From: Alphaproteobacteria bacterium LSUCC0719
GTDB taxonomy: Bacteria; Pseudomonadota; Alphaproteobacteria; Puniceispirillales; Puniceispirillaceae
DNA: 64,000 nt
NCBI GenBank assembly: GCA_040839025.1
Contig: JBFPJN010000002.1
Location: 248,001-312,000 of the forward strand
Reading direction: 5' to 3'
In this document: positions 53,127 through 61,002 of the stretch, piece after piece
How the letters are laid out: every line of letters starts with the position of its first letter
Numbering within the stretch: the stretch's first letter is position 1
Position numbers and translations under genes: made by a program
The notes under the pieces: generated by a model
What the model was told of the DNA's origin: nothing
Seen by the model: only the letters and a program-made list of their open reading frames with translations
Database searches by the model: none

Positions 53127-54116
53127 ATGGAAAAACGCCGGGTCGGACAAACCGAATTGATGATTGACACACTTGGCCTTGGCGGCGCCCCGCTAGGCGG
53201 GAATTTCGTCGATCTTGGCTATGGCCAGGCGGCCGAACTCATTCAGGCTGCCAAGGATGCCGGGATCGGCTTTTTCGACACCGCGCCCTGGTACGGCTTC
53301 GGGCGTTCGGAGCGGGTGATGGGCGATCTGCTTCGCCATACGGACTATATCCTGTCCGACAAGGTCGGGCGGCTGTTGCGCCCCGGACCGGTTGCCAACC
53401 CGTCGGAATTCGGCATGGTCGACCCGCTGCCTTTCCACGTGATCTATGATTATGGCTATGACGCCATCATGCGCGCCTTTGAAGACAGCCTGCAGCGCCT
53501 TGGTCTTGACCGGATCGACATTCTGCTGGCGCATGATATCGGCACCTTCACCCATGGCGATGACAATGCCCGCCATTTCAAGGACCTGACCGACGGCGGG
53601 TATCGGGCAATGGACGAGCTTCGCCGCGCCGGCCATGTCAAGGCAATCGGTCTTGGTGTCAATGAGAATGAAGTCTGCATGGATGCGCTTGGCATCGGTG
53701 ACTGGGATGTGTTCCTTCTTGCCGGGCGCTATACGCTTCTTGAACAGACGCCGATGCAGGATCTGTTTCCGGCCTGCCGTGCCGCCGGCACCTCTATCAT
53801 CTGTGGCGGTCCATTCAATTCCGGTGTTCTTGTCGGAAGGGAGATGTGGAACTACGCGGCCGCCCCCGCTGCGGTGGTCGACCGGGTCCGGGCGCTTGGC
53901 GCGGTGGCCGATGAATTTTCAGTGCCGCTGGCCGCGGCGGCACTGCAGTTTCCGCTTGCCAATGACATCATCACCTCGGTGATCCCCGGACCACGCAACG
54001 CTGCCGAGTTGCAGCAGATCCTCGACTGGTTCAACCTGCCGATTCCGGCTGATTTCTGGGCAACACTGAAATCACGGGATCTGCTTGCGGACGACATCCC
54101 GGTGCCTGCCGCCTAG
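53127..54116 (+). CDS. Aldo/keto reductase, aldose 1-dehydrogenase (L-fucose/D-threo-aldose DH) type
   Basis: A 329-residue AKR. Catalytic Asp and Tyr are in FFDTAPWYGFGRSE, the usual Lys in YILSDKVGRLL and His in ILLAHDIGTFTHG. The pattern VKAIGLGVNENEVC, FLLAGRYTLLEQ and SVIPGPRNAAEL matches the D-threo-aldose/L-fucose 1-dehydrogenase subgroup, which oxidises aldoses to lactones with NAD(P). It is the last gene of the rightward operon and ends tail-to-tail with the alpha/beta hydrolase gene; both stops share a CTAG. Confidence 0.87.
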   Translation: MEKRRVGQTELMIDTLGLGGAPLGGNFVDLGYGQAAELIQAAKDAGIGFFDTAPWYGFGRSERVMGDLLRHTDYILSDKVGRLLRPGPVANPSEFGMVDPLPFHVIYDYGYDAIMRAFEDSLQRLGLDRIDILLAHDIGTFTHGDDNARHFKDLTDGGYRAMDELRRAGHVKAIGLGVNENEVCMDALGIGDWDVFLLAGRYTLLEQTPMQDLFPACRAAGTSIICGGPFNSGVLVGREMWNYAAAPAAVVDRVRALGAVADEFSVPLAAAALQFPLANDIITSVIPGPRNAAELQQILDWFNLPIPADFWATLKSRDLLADDIPVPAA

Positions 54117-54850
54117 GATCGGGCGACGGTTCTGCTTTGCAGGTCGTGAAATTCTTCGATAACGGACGATACCGCCTCGATATGCGGCAGGTGGCCGACC
54201 GCCTCGATCACGCGCAAGCCCGGCATCGGCTGTTCCGGCGGTGCGGCGATTTCGTCAGCAGCGCCCCACAGCGTCATGTGGGGAATGGCAGGCGGATATG
54301 ACGGTGCTGATGCCGATGTCAAAGCCCCGGCAATCTGCCGCAGCGCCTGCCGTCGCCCATCGGATCGCAGCGTTTCGACAAAGGCGTCTGCCATCCGCCT
54401 TGTCATCAGGGTCTTGCGTGTCACAAGCCGCCGCATGAAGGTCAGCGCGGCCTCGCCATCCTCCAGTTCGGACAGGCTTTGGATGAAATCACCGTCTGGC
54501 TGGCCTGCCACACCTGCAGGCGCCAGCAGCAGCAGCCCCGCAACATCAAGGCTGGCACTGGCGGCAAGATGAAGCGCCAGCGTCCCGCCAAGCGAGTGGC
54601 CGATAATCAGCGGCGTTGTCAGCCTGTCTGTGATCGCGACCTCAATCGCGGCGGCAAGCGCCTGCGGGGTGCCGTCACCGGCCTCATTCCCGGCACTGCC
54701 ATGGCCGGCATATTCAACTGCCCAGAGTGTGGCGGTCTCGCAGATCTGCGGGGCCACGGCAAGCCATGACATGCGGTCGGCCCCAAAACCGTGGATCAGA
54801 AGGACATCAGGCCCATGACCGCCGATCCGGTGCAGAACAACATCGATCAT
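54113..54850 (-). CDS. Alpha/beta hydrolase, AcoC C-terminal-domain-like
   Basis: A 245-residue alpha/beta hydrolase with an apparently complete triad: GHSLGG nucleophile near 98, Asp in LWGAADEIA and His in VGHLPHIEA. It resembles the hydrolase-fold C-terminal half of AcoC-type E2 of acetoin dehydrogenase. Its ATG overlaps the stop of the lipoyl-domain gene by ATGA, so the two are co-translated, together looking like an AcoC cut in two. It could also be an independent esterase of the operon. Confidence 0.82.
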   Translation of the reverse strand: MIDVVLHRIGGHGPDVLLIHGFGADRMSWLAVAPQICETATLWAVEYAGHGSAGNEAGDGTPQALAAAIEVAITDRLTTPLIIGHSLGGTLALHLAASASLDVAGLLLLAPAGVAGQPDGDFIQSLSELEDGEAALTFMRRLVTRKTLMTRRMADAFVETLRSDGRRQALRQIAGALTSASAPSYPPAIPHMTLWGAADEIAAPPEQPMPGLRVIEAVGHLPHIEAVSSVIEEFHDLQSRTVARS

Positions 54851-55080
54851 TCAATCACGCCGAGAACGGCACCAACTTCCGTCAGTTCACCCTCGCCGAT
54901 GCGGATTTCGGCAAGCGTGCCATCACATGGTGCCTCGATCTCGAGTGCGGCCTTGGTTGTCGAAATCACCACCACGACCTCACCGCTTGAAACATCATCG
55001 CCAACGCCGGCAACCCATTCCGTGACCTCTGCCTCGGTGACCTCGTTGCCAAGCTGCGGTACCAGAATCTCAGTTGCCAT
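54847..55080 (-). CDS. Free-standing lipoyl (biotinyl/lipoyl) domain protein
   Basis: A 77-residue single domain. The sequence starts with MATEILVPQLGNEVTEAEVT, has the lipoyl Lys in ISTTKAALEIEAP (about residue 43) and ends in the usual EGELTEVGAVLGVI half. It should be lipoylated and swing between E1 and an acyltransferase site. It has no linker or catalytic domain of its own. Placement between fused E1 and a hydrolase marks it as the carrier of this dehydrogenase complex. E3 is not in the window. Confidence 0.92.
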   Translation of the reverse strand: MATEILVPQLGNEVTEAEVTEWVAGVGDDVSSGEVVVVISTTKAALEIEAPCDGTLAEIRIGEGELTEVGAVLGVIE

Positions 55081-55155
55081 TAGCTTAGTTCCCTCTTCCT
55101 GTATTGATCATTTCTCGTTGGTATCATTCGCTGCATCTAAAGCTTGCCCGGCGGA

Positions 55156-57615
55156 TCAAAGGCCACGCTTTGCCATGCCGGCAATATCCCAGGTGCGAAG
55201 TCCCCGCCGGTTGACCCGCTTTTCAGCGAAGAAATCCCCAAACACGGCATCGCATATATCGTGCGGCTGCGGCGCATAGGTGTCTTCCATATCCGCACCG
55301 GGGGCAATCCAGTTCGGCGCGCCAAGCACAATCGGGGCAGCCTTCAGATCGGCAAAGGCCAGGCGGGTTACATTGGCCGCCACCGTATTGGCAAAGCTGC
55401 CGCGCTCGACCGCTTCGGATATGATGATCAGTCTGCCGGTCCGGGCCACCGAAGCGAGAACGCTGTCATAATCAAACGGGACAAGCGTGCGGGCATCAAT
55501 GATGTCTGATTCAATGCCGTGGGTTGCCAGATCCTCTGCCGCCGCCAGCGCCGGGTAGAGTGACGGGCCAATGGTCAGCATCGTGACATCGTCGCCGGAC
55601 CTGCGCAGCGCCGCCTCGCCGAAGGGCATGCGGAAATAATCTGCCGGCACACCATCGGGCTCGAAAATTTCAACCCGGTCATAGAGACGCTGGCTTTCGA
55701 ACACCATGGTCGGATCATTTCCCGACAGCGCCGTTGCCATCAGACCCTTGGCATCATGCGGCGTCGCCGGATAGATCACCCGAAGCCCCGGCACATGCGT
55801 CACCAGCGAGGTCCAGTCCTGGGAATGCTGGGCACCATATTTCGATCCAACCGAGGCCCGCAGCACCACAGGAAGTCGCAATTCACCAGCTGACATGGCC
55901 TGCCATTTGGCAAGCTGGTTGAAGATTTCATCGCCCGCCCGGCCAATGAAATCGGCATACATCAGCTCGACAAGCGCCCGTCCGCCGGCAAGCGCATAGC
56001 CAACCGCCGTCGACACGATCGCGGCTTCGGAAATCGGCGAATTGAACAGTCGGTGATAGGGAATGATGTCGGCAAAGCCGCGATGGACACCAAAGGCCCC
56101 GCCCCAGTCCCGGCATTCTTCACCATAGGCAATCAGGCTTTGATCATGCACAAGATGATGCAGGATCGCCTCGGACAGCGCATCGCGGACCGTGACCGCC
56201 CGCATTGGCGACTGCATGTTCCCGTCATCATCAATGCCAAACCTTGCCTTGCGCGCGATTGATTTTATCGCGCCGATATCGGCCGGGTCGGCAAGCAGAT
56301 CGTCGGCCCTGCCGTCAAGGTCGACCAGCTCGCCATTGAAGGTCATGTCGCCAATGATTGTCGGGCTGGCCGCAATGTCCACTGCCGGCGCGTTCTGCCT
56401 GTCAACGACAGCCCGGGTTACCGCCCGGATCTGGCTTTCGACCGCCGCCACCATGTCATCGGCTGCGGCCTCGGTAATGACGCCGCCTTCGACAAGCCGA
56501 TTGCGATAGCGTGCGATCGGGTCATGCGCCTGCCATGCCTTCATCTCATCGCGCGAGCGATAGGCGTTGGTATCGGTCGTTGAATGGCCGGAATACCGAT
56601 AGCATTCGATATCCAGCAGCGCCGGCCCCTGCCCGGCACGCAGCAGATCGGCCTTGCGCGCCACGGCATCCGCCACCGCAAGCGGGTTCGATCCGTCCAC
56701 CGTTTCGGCGTGGAGCTGGGCAGGGCTGACCCCCGCGCCAATCCGCGAGAGCCTGTCCCAGGCCATTGTTTCGCCGCGTGTCTGCCCACCCATGGCGTAG
56801 AAATTGTTGGTGAAGCAGAACAGCACCGGCGGATTGTGATCGAAGGGTGGCTGCCAGAGCTGACGGAACTGACCCATACCGGCAAAATTCATCGACTCCC
56901 AGATCAGACCGCAGCCGGTGCTGCCATCCCCAAGATTGGCAACACAGATCGCACCGGACCGGGACAGATGCGCATGTAAAGCCGCACCAACCGCGATGCC
57001 GGATGATCCGCCGACAATGGCGTTGTTGGGATAAGCGCCAAAGGGCGTGAAAAAGGCATGCATGGAACCGCCCATGCCCCGGTTGAATCCGGCGTCCCGC
57101 ATGAAGATCTCGGCAAGAACACCGGTCAGAAGAAACGCCTCTGCTGTCGTGCCGCCAGCGCCGCCGACATGCGTCGACACAAGATCGAGAAGCTGACCAC
57201 CACCATGATCCGCCATGATTGCATTCAGCCTGTCGCCATCAATGGCCGCCGCAGCCGCCAGCCCCTTGGCGATGATTTCACCGTGGCTGCGATGGGACCC
57301 GAAGATCTGATCCTGCGTGCGAAGTGCCATGGCGCTGCCAACCGCCGCCGCCTCCTGACCGACAGACAGATGTGCCGGGCCTTTGTAGACATAGTCTATG
57401 CCATGATAGGAGCCAGTCGATTTGAAGGCATGAAGCATGCTTTCAAACTCGCGGATCACCAGCATATGGCGAAGTGCTTCACGAAGCGCCTCGTCACCCC
57501 ATCTGGCACGCTCGTCCGCGATATCACTGTCATAGGCATGTACCGGAATCTCGGCAAAGCTGACACGGTCGGCCATGTAGGTCTTTTCAGGATCAATTGG
57601 CAGATGTTTTGGCAT
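55156..57615 (-). CDS. Fused E1 alpha-beta thiamine-diphosphate dehydrogenase
   Basis: A 819-residue protein joining E1 alpha (about 1-410) and E1 beta (about 470-819), as separate AcoA/AcoB or PdhA/PdhB chains would be. The TPP motif in the alpha part is GDGSTGCGLIWESMNF..CFTNN, with 38 residues between GDG and NN, longer than the usual about 26-30 owing to an insertion around WQPPFDHNPP. The beta part has AYGEECRDWGGAFGVHRG and YPATPHDAKGL. The substrate could be acetoin or a 2-oxo acid. It follows a PfkB gene by 29 bases and precedes the lipoyl domain gene by 75. Confidence 0.88.
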   Translation of the reverse strand: MPKHLPIDPEKTYMADRVSFAEIPVHAYDSDIADERARWGDEALREALRHMLVIREFESMLHAFKSTGSYHGIDYVYKGPAHLSVGQEAAAVGSAMALRTQDQIFGSHRSHGEIIAKGLAAAAAIDGDRLNAIMADHGGGQLLDLVSTHVGGAGGTTAEAFLLTGVLAEIFMRDAGFNRGMGGSMHAFFTPFGAYPNNAIVGGSSGIAVGAALHAHLSRSGAICVANLGDGSTGCGLIWESMNFAGMGQFRQLWQPPFDHNPPVLFCFTNNFYAMGGQTRGETMAWDRLSRIGAGVSPAQLHAETVDGSNPLAVADAVARKADLLRAGQGPALLDIECYRYSGHSTTDTNAYRSRDEMKAWQAHDPIARYRNRLVEGGVITEAAADDMVAAVESQIRAVTRAVVDRQNAPAVDIAASPTIIGDMTFNGELVDLDGRADDLLADPADIGAIKSIARKARFGIDDDGNMQSPMRAVTVRDALSEAILHHLVHDQSLIAYGEECRDWGGAFGVHRGFADIIPYHRLFNSPISEAAIVSTAVGYALAGGRALVELMYADFIGRAGDEIFNQLAKWQAMSAGELRLPVVLRASVGSKYGAQHSQDWTSLVTHVPGLRVIYPATPHDAKGLMATALSGNDPTMVFESQRLYDRVEIFEPDGVPADYFRMPFGEAALRRSGDDVTMLTIGPSLYPALAAAEDLATHGIESDIIDARTLVPFDYDSVLASVARTGRLIIISEAVERGSFANTVAANVTRLAFADLKAAPIVLGAPNWIAPGADMEDTYAPQPHDICDAVFGDFFAEKRVNRRGLRTWDIAGMAKRGL

Positions 57616-57644
57616 GTTGCTCGCTCTTCACAATACCGGTCGGG

Positions 57645-58586
57645 TTAAAGGCTTGTCAGTTCATCACGCCAGGGCGGGTTGCAGCCGGATCTGCCGCAAT
57701 TGATCGCCGCCGCTTCGCCGGCACGCCGGACAACCGCGTGCAACGCCCTCTCGTCGATGGCCGCCAGAGCGGCGCGGCTGGCAAGGTCGTTTTCAACCAC
57801 CCATGACAGGGTGCTGGCCATGAAGGTATCGCCGGCACCAACCGTATCGACAAGCGTCTCGACCGCGGGCGCATCCGCCTCGATCTCGATTCCGCCAAGA
57901 AAGGCCCGTGCGCCATCCCCACCAAGCGTCAGGATGAACAGGGCGGCATCACAGTCGGCACGGCAGTCGGCAAGCGCCGCCGCCAGTGTCCGGTCCGGAT
58001 AGAGCCACATCAGATCCTCATCGCTCAGCTTGAAGATATCGGCATGGCGCATCATTCTCTTGATCCGCGCGACATAGCCGTCACGATCGGTGATCAGGCC
58101 GGGGCGTACATTCGGGTCAAGTGACGTCATCAGCCCGCGCTGCTGGCAATCGGCGAAAAACGCCTCCCAGACATCGGCATCGTCCCCGCCAATCAGCGCC
58201 AGCGAACCAACATGGAAAATTTTTGTCGCCTCGGGCATGTCGCGGTGCAGCCTGTCGAGGCTGACCTGTCGTTCAGCCGTGCCATTGCGATGGAAAGCAT
58301 AGGAGGGGATGCCATCGGTGATCGACACAACGGCAAGCGAGGTCGGGTGCGGCACCCGGTCGGCGACAAGCCTGACACGGCTGCGGACCAGCGTGTCGGC
58401 AAGAAGAGCGCCCAGCGCATCCTCGGAAACAGGTGTGAGATAGGCGACATCCTGGCCCTGCCGTCCTGCCGCCATCGCGACATTGAATGGCGAGCCGCCA
58501 GGATTGGCGACATAGCGCGGCAGACCGGTTGCAGCGACATCGCCTGACACCAGGTCTATGAGGTTTTCACCACCAACGGAAATCAT
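57645..58586 (-). CDS. PfkB-family carbohydrate kinase (fructokinase-like)
   Basis: A 313-residue ribokinase-fold kinase. N-terminal GGENLIDLVSGD and GGSPFNVAMAAGRQGQDVAYL, and C-terminal DTVGAGDTFMASTLSW with catalytic Asp are typical of fructokinase/2-keto-3-deoxygluconate kinase-type proteins. It lies second in the five-gene leftward operon, 52 bases after the DUF1479 gene and 29 before E1. It might phosphorylate a ketose or a keto-deoxy sugar acid from the adjacent pathways; not assignable further. Confidence 0.88.
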   Translation of the reverse strand: MISVGGENLIDLVSGDVAATGLPRYVANPGGSPFNVAMAAGRQGQDVAYLTPVSEDALGALLADTLVRSRVRLVADRVPHPTSLAVVSITDGIPSYAFHRNGTAERQVSLDRLHRDMPEATKIFHVGSLALIGGDDADVWEAFFADCQQRGLMTSLDPNVRPGLITDRDGYVARIKRMMRHADIFKLSDEDLMWLYPDRTLAAALADCRADCDAALFILTLGGDGARAFLGGIEIEADAPAVETLVDTVGAGDTFMASTLSWVVENDLASRAALAAIDERALHAVVRRAGEAAAINCGRSGCNPPWRDELTSL

Positions 58587-58638
58587 CCACTCACCCCTTC
58601 CGGTGCATTTGCCAGCTGTCAGGTTGGCACCTGATCAG

Positions 58639-59889
58639 CTAGGCCCCGTATCCCATCTGGGCACGCCCGAGGGGTGATAGCATGTCGGCCGTGAACCTGT
58701 CTTCGAAATCCACCTCGTAATTTTCGGCGGCAAAGTCGGGCGAACTTTCCCCGGCCTCGAAAGCGCGGCGTTGCTTGTCAAGAAACCGTTCATTCTTGGC
58801 ACAGGCCGGCGCGGCACCGATATACATGACATTGCTGTACCCTGTTCCGGTGTGCCGGTCCTCGACTCCGTGAATGACGTCGGGATGCCACCAAACGGTA
58901 TCGCCCGGCTCGACCACCGGGATCGGCACATAGGCACGCAGAATCTTCTGATGCCAGGTGTCATTGATGTATAGCGCCCGGGATGGCGCGGCACCGCACA
59001 ACTCATCATCGGGCACGTCATCCTGCAAAGCACGCAGAATGACCCACGCCATGGCATTGGCAACCGGCACCAGATTCAGCGTGCCGTCACCGGGGCCCTG
59101 GCGGCTGAGCGCTGTCCACCCCTGATAGGTGCGGAACATCGAACAGACGGCCGGTGACGGTATTTCCTTGGTGGCCGTGCGATAGGCCGCATCAAACGGA
59201 TCATAGGATTCGACATCCCCCGACAGAAGATGCCGGTAGACACCGCGGAACCCTTCATCAAGCCAGCGTTCCACCGAACCGCCATCAACATGCGCGCTGA
59301 GCCCAAGCGTGTCGTCGCCGGGTTCACGCTGGCGAAGCCGGTCGGCATAGAGACATTCCCTGTCAGGATCGAATTCGAGACCATTGTCGGAGGAAAATTT
59401 CCACAGGCGGTTCAACCAGCGCCGCGCCACCGCAAGTTCGGATGACGTGCGCGCCTCCATCTGCGGTTGCGACCAGTAGAGGCCGAGAATCTGGGGTCGG
59501 GATGACGACAGGCTGGCAAAATACTGGTCCATCCCCTCTTTCGCCTTCTGCCGTTCGTAGAAATCATTCCTTGCGACATAGTCCATCAGCCGGTCATTCC
59601 AGGAGGTCACAAGATCACGGTCGAAGGTGTTGCGGATGACCACAGCGCCGCGCTGCTTGATGCTGTCGACCAGCTGGTCACTGACCGACCCGGCGGCAAC
59701 TTCGGCGAAATCACATTCCGGCACAGGCGAGGTGCCGGCATCGCGTTCGGCCTCGATCTGACGGATCTGCGCCTCGACAATCTCGTCAATCCTTGCAAAG
59801 GCCGCGGCCACATCCACACCGGAACTTTTCAGTTCGGATTTCACCCTGCGAATGGAATTGCGAAATTCGTCAGTCATCGTATCGGACAT
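58639..59889 (-). CDS. DUF1479 family protein (YbiU-like), probable Fe(II)/2-oxoglutarate oxygenase fold
   Basis: A 416-residue DUF1479 protein, first in the leftward operon. Candidate iron ligands are SAHVDGGSVERW (His-x-Asp, about residue 194) and WWHPDVIHGVED (His, about 315), in the spacing of cupin-type 2-oxoglutarate dioxygenases. The N-terminal about 60 residues are helical. E. coli YbiU is a homologue of unknown function. Its link here to a sugar kinase and a keto-acid dehydrogenase complex is the main functional clue. Product not predicted. Confidence 0.82.
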   Translation of the reverse strand: MSDTMTDEFRNSIRRVKSELKSSGVDVAAAFARIDEIVEAQIRQIEAERDAGTSPVPECDFAEVAAGSVSDQLVDSIKQRGAVVIRNTFDRDLVTSWNDRLMDYVARNDFYERQKAKEGMDQYFASLSSSRPQILGLYWSQPQMEARTSSELAVARRWLNRLWKFSSDNGLEFDPDRECLYADRLRQREPGDDTLGLSAHVDGGSVERWLDEGFRGVYRHLLSGDVESYDPFDAAYRTATKEIPSPAVCSMFRTYQGWTALSRQGPGDGTLNLVPVANAMAWVILRALQDDVPDDELCGAAPSRALYINDTWHQKILRAYVPIPVVEPGDTVWWHPDVIHGVEDRHTGTGYSNVMYIGAAPACAKNERFLDKQRRAFEAGESSPDFAAENYEVDFEDRFTADMLSPLGRAQMGYGA

Positions 59890-60035
59890 TGTCCGTCCCC
59901 CGGCTTGTTATCCTGCCAAACATGCTTCTATGATGCAGTGCAGCGGGGAGCATCGGCAAGCCTGTTGATGCAGAAAATTTGTACGATTTGAAATTTCCAA
60001 TGGCGCGCCATTCCGGCCGCGCGGAGGAGTCTGAC

Positions 60036-60875
60036 ATGCGGATCGATGCCCATCATCATTTCTGGAACCCGGCCCGTGGTGACTATGGCTGGATGCCGGT
60101 GGACAATGCCACGCTGTATCGTAGCTATGGCCCGGCCGATCTGGCCCCGCATCTGGACGCAGCCGGCATTCAGGCCACCATTCTGGTACAGGCCGCCGCG
60201 ACCGTTGAAGAAAGCGAATACCTTCTGGGGCTGGCTGATGCGACACCGCATGTGGCGGGCGTCATCGGCTGGGTTGATTTTGAAAATCCGGCGCATCGCG
60301 ACCAGCTGAAACGACTTGCAGGACATCCCAAATTCAAGGGTGTGCGACCGATGATCCAGGATATTCGCGATGATGACTGGATGCTGAGAAATGATGTGCA
60401 ATGGGGTTTCAAGACGATCGTCGATCTGGGATTGCGGTTCGAGGCGCTTGGCTTTCCGCGGCATCTGAAAAACTTCCTGACCATCCTGACACGGTATCCA
60501 GACATGAAGGCTGTTCTTGATCATTGCATGAAACCGCAGATCGCCGGCGGGTCGGATCAGGATTTCACCTTCTGGGCCGAGGGGATGACGAGGCTTGCCG
60601 AAGAGACCGGCGCCTTCTGCAAATATTCGGCGCTGATCACCGAGGCCAGTGCCAGCTGGTCGACCGATGATCTGCGCCCCTATGTCGAACATGTCATCAC
60701 CGCCTTTGGTGCCGACAGGGTGATGTGGGGATCCGATTGGCCGGTTTGCCGGCTCCGCGGAGAATATGAAGACTGGCATGCTGCCGCGATGGAATTGACC
60801 GGATCGTTGAACAACACCGAAACAGCCGCAATTTATGGGCAAACAGCCAATAAATTCTATGATCTGGGGCTGTGA
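60036..60875 (+). CDS. Amidohydrolase family lactonase (L-fuconolactonase type, COG3618)
   Basis: A 279-residue TIM-barrel amidohydrolase. The His motif IDAHHHFWNPARGDYGW at the start and the final GSDWPVCRL with metal Asp match COG3618 lactonases for L-fucono-, L-rhamnono- or galactono-lactone. GGAGGAG lies before the ATG at 60036. It is divergent from the DUF1479 operon. An aldose 1-dehydrogenase-type AKR about 6 kb away would supply its substrate. No fuconate dehydratase is in the window. Confidence 0.86.
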   Translation: MRIDAHHHFWNPARGDYGWMPVDNATLYRSYGPADLAPHLDAAGIQATILVQAAATVEESEYLLGLADATPHVAGVIGWVDFENPAHRDQLKRLAGHPKFKGVRPMIQDIRDDDWMLRNDVQWGFKTIVDLGLRFEALGFPRHLKNFLTILTRYPDMKAVLDHCMKPQIAGGSDQDFTFWAEGMTRLAEETGAFCKYSALITEASASWSTDDLRPYVEHVITAFGADRVMWGSDWPVCRLRGEYEDWHAAAMELTGSLNNTETAAIYGQTANKFYDLGL

Positions 60876-61002
60876 CATGGCCGCCGCGAACCTGTCCTTG
60901 GCCTTCTTTCAATCCGGTCTGATATGCTATGGTCACGGCAACGTGCCAGCGCCATCGATTCATCCATTCGGCAATTCACTGTTTCGGGAAGCCTGAGGAA
61001 AC

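Noticed and set aside
54847-54850. Frameshifted AcoC gene
   Set aside because: The lipoyl gene ends and the hydrolase gene begins with a proper ATGA overlap and each protein is complete, which looks like two genes rather than a recent frameshift.
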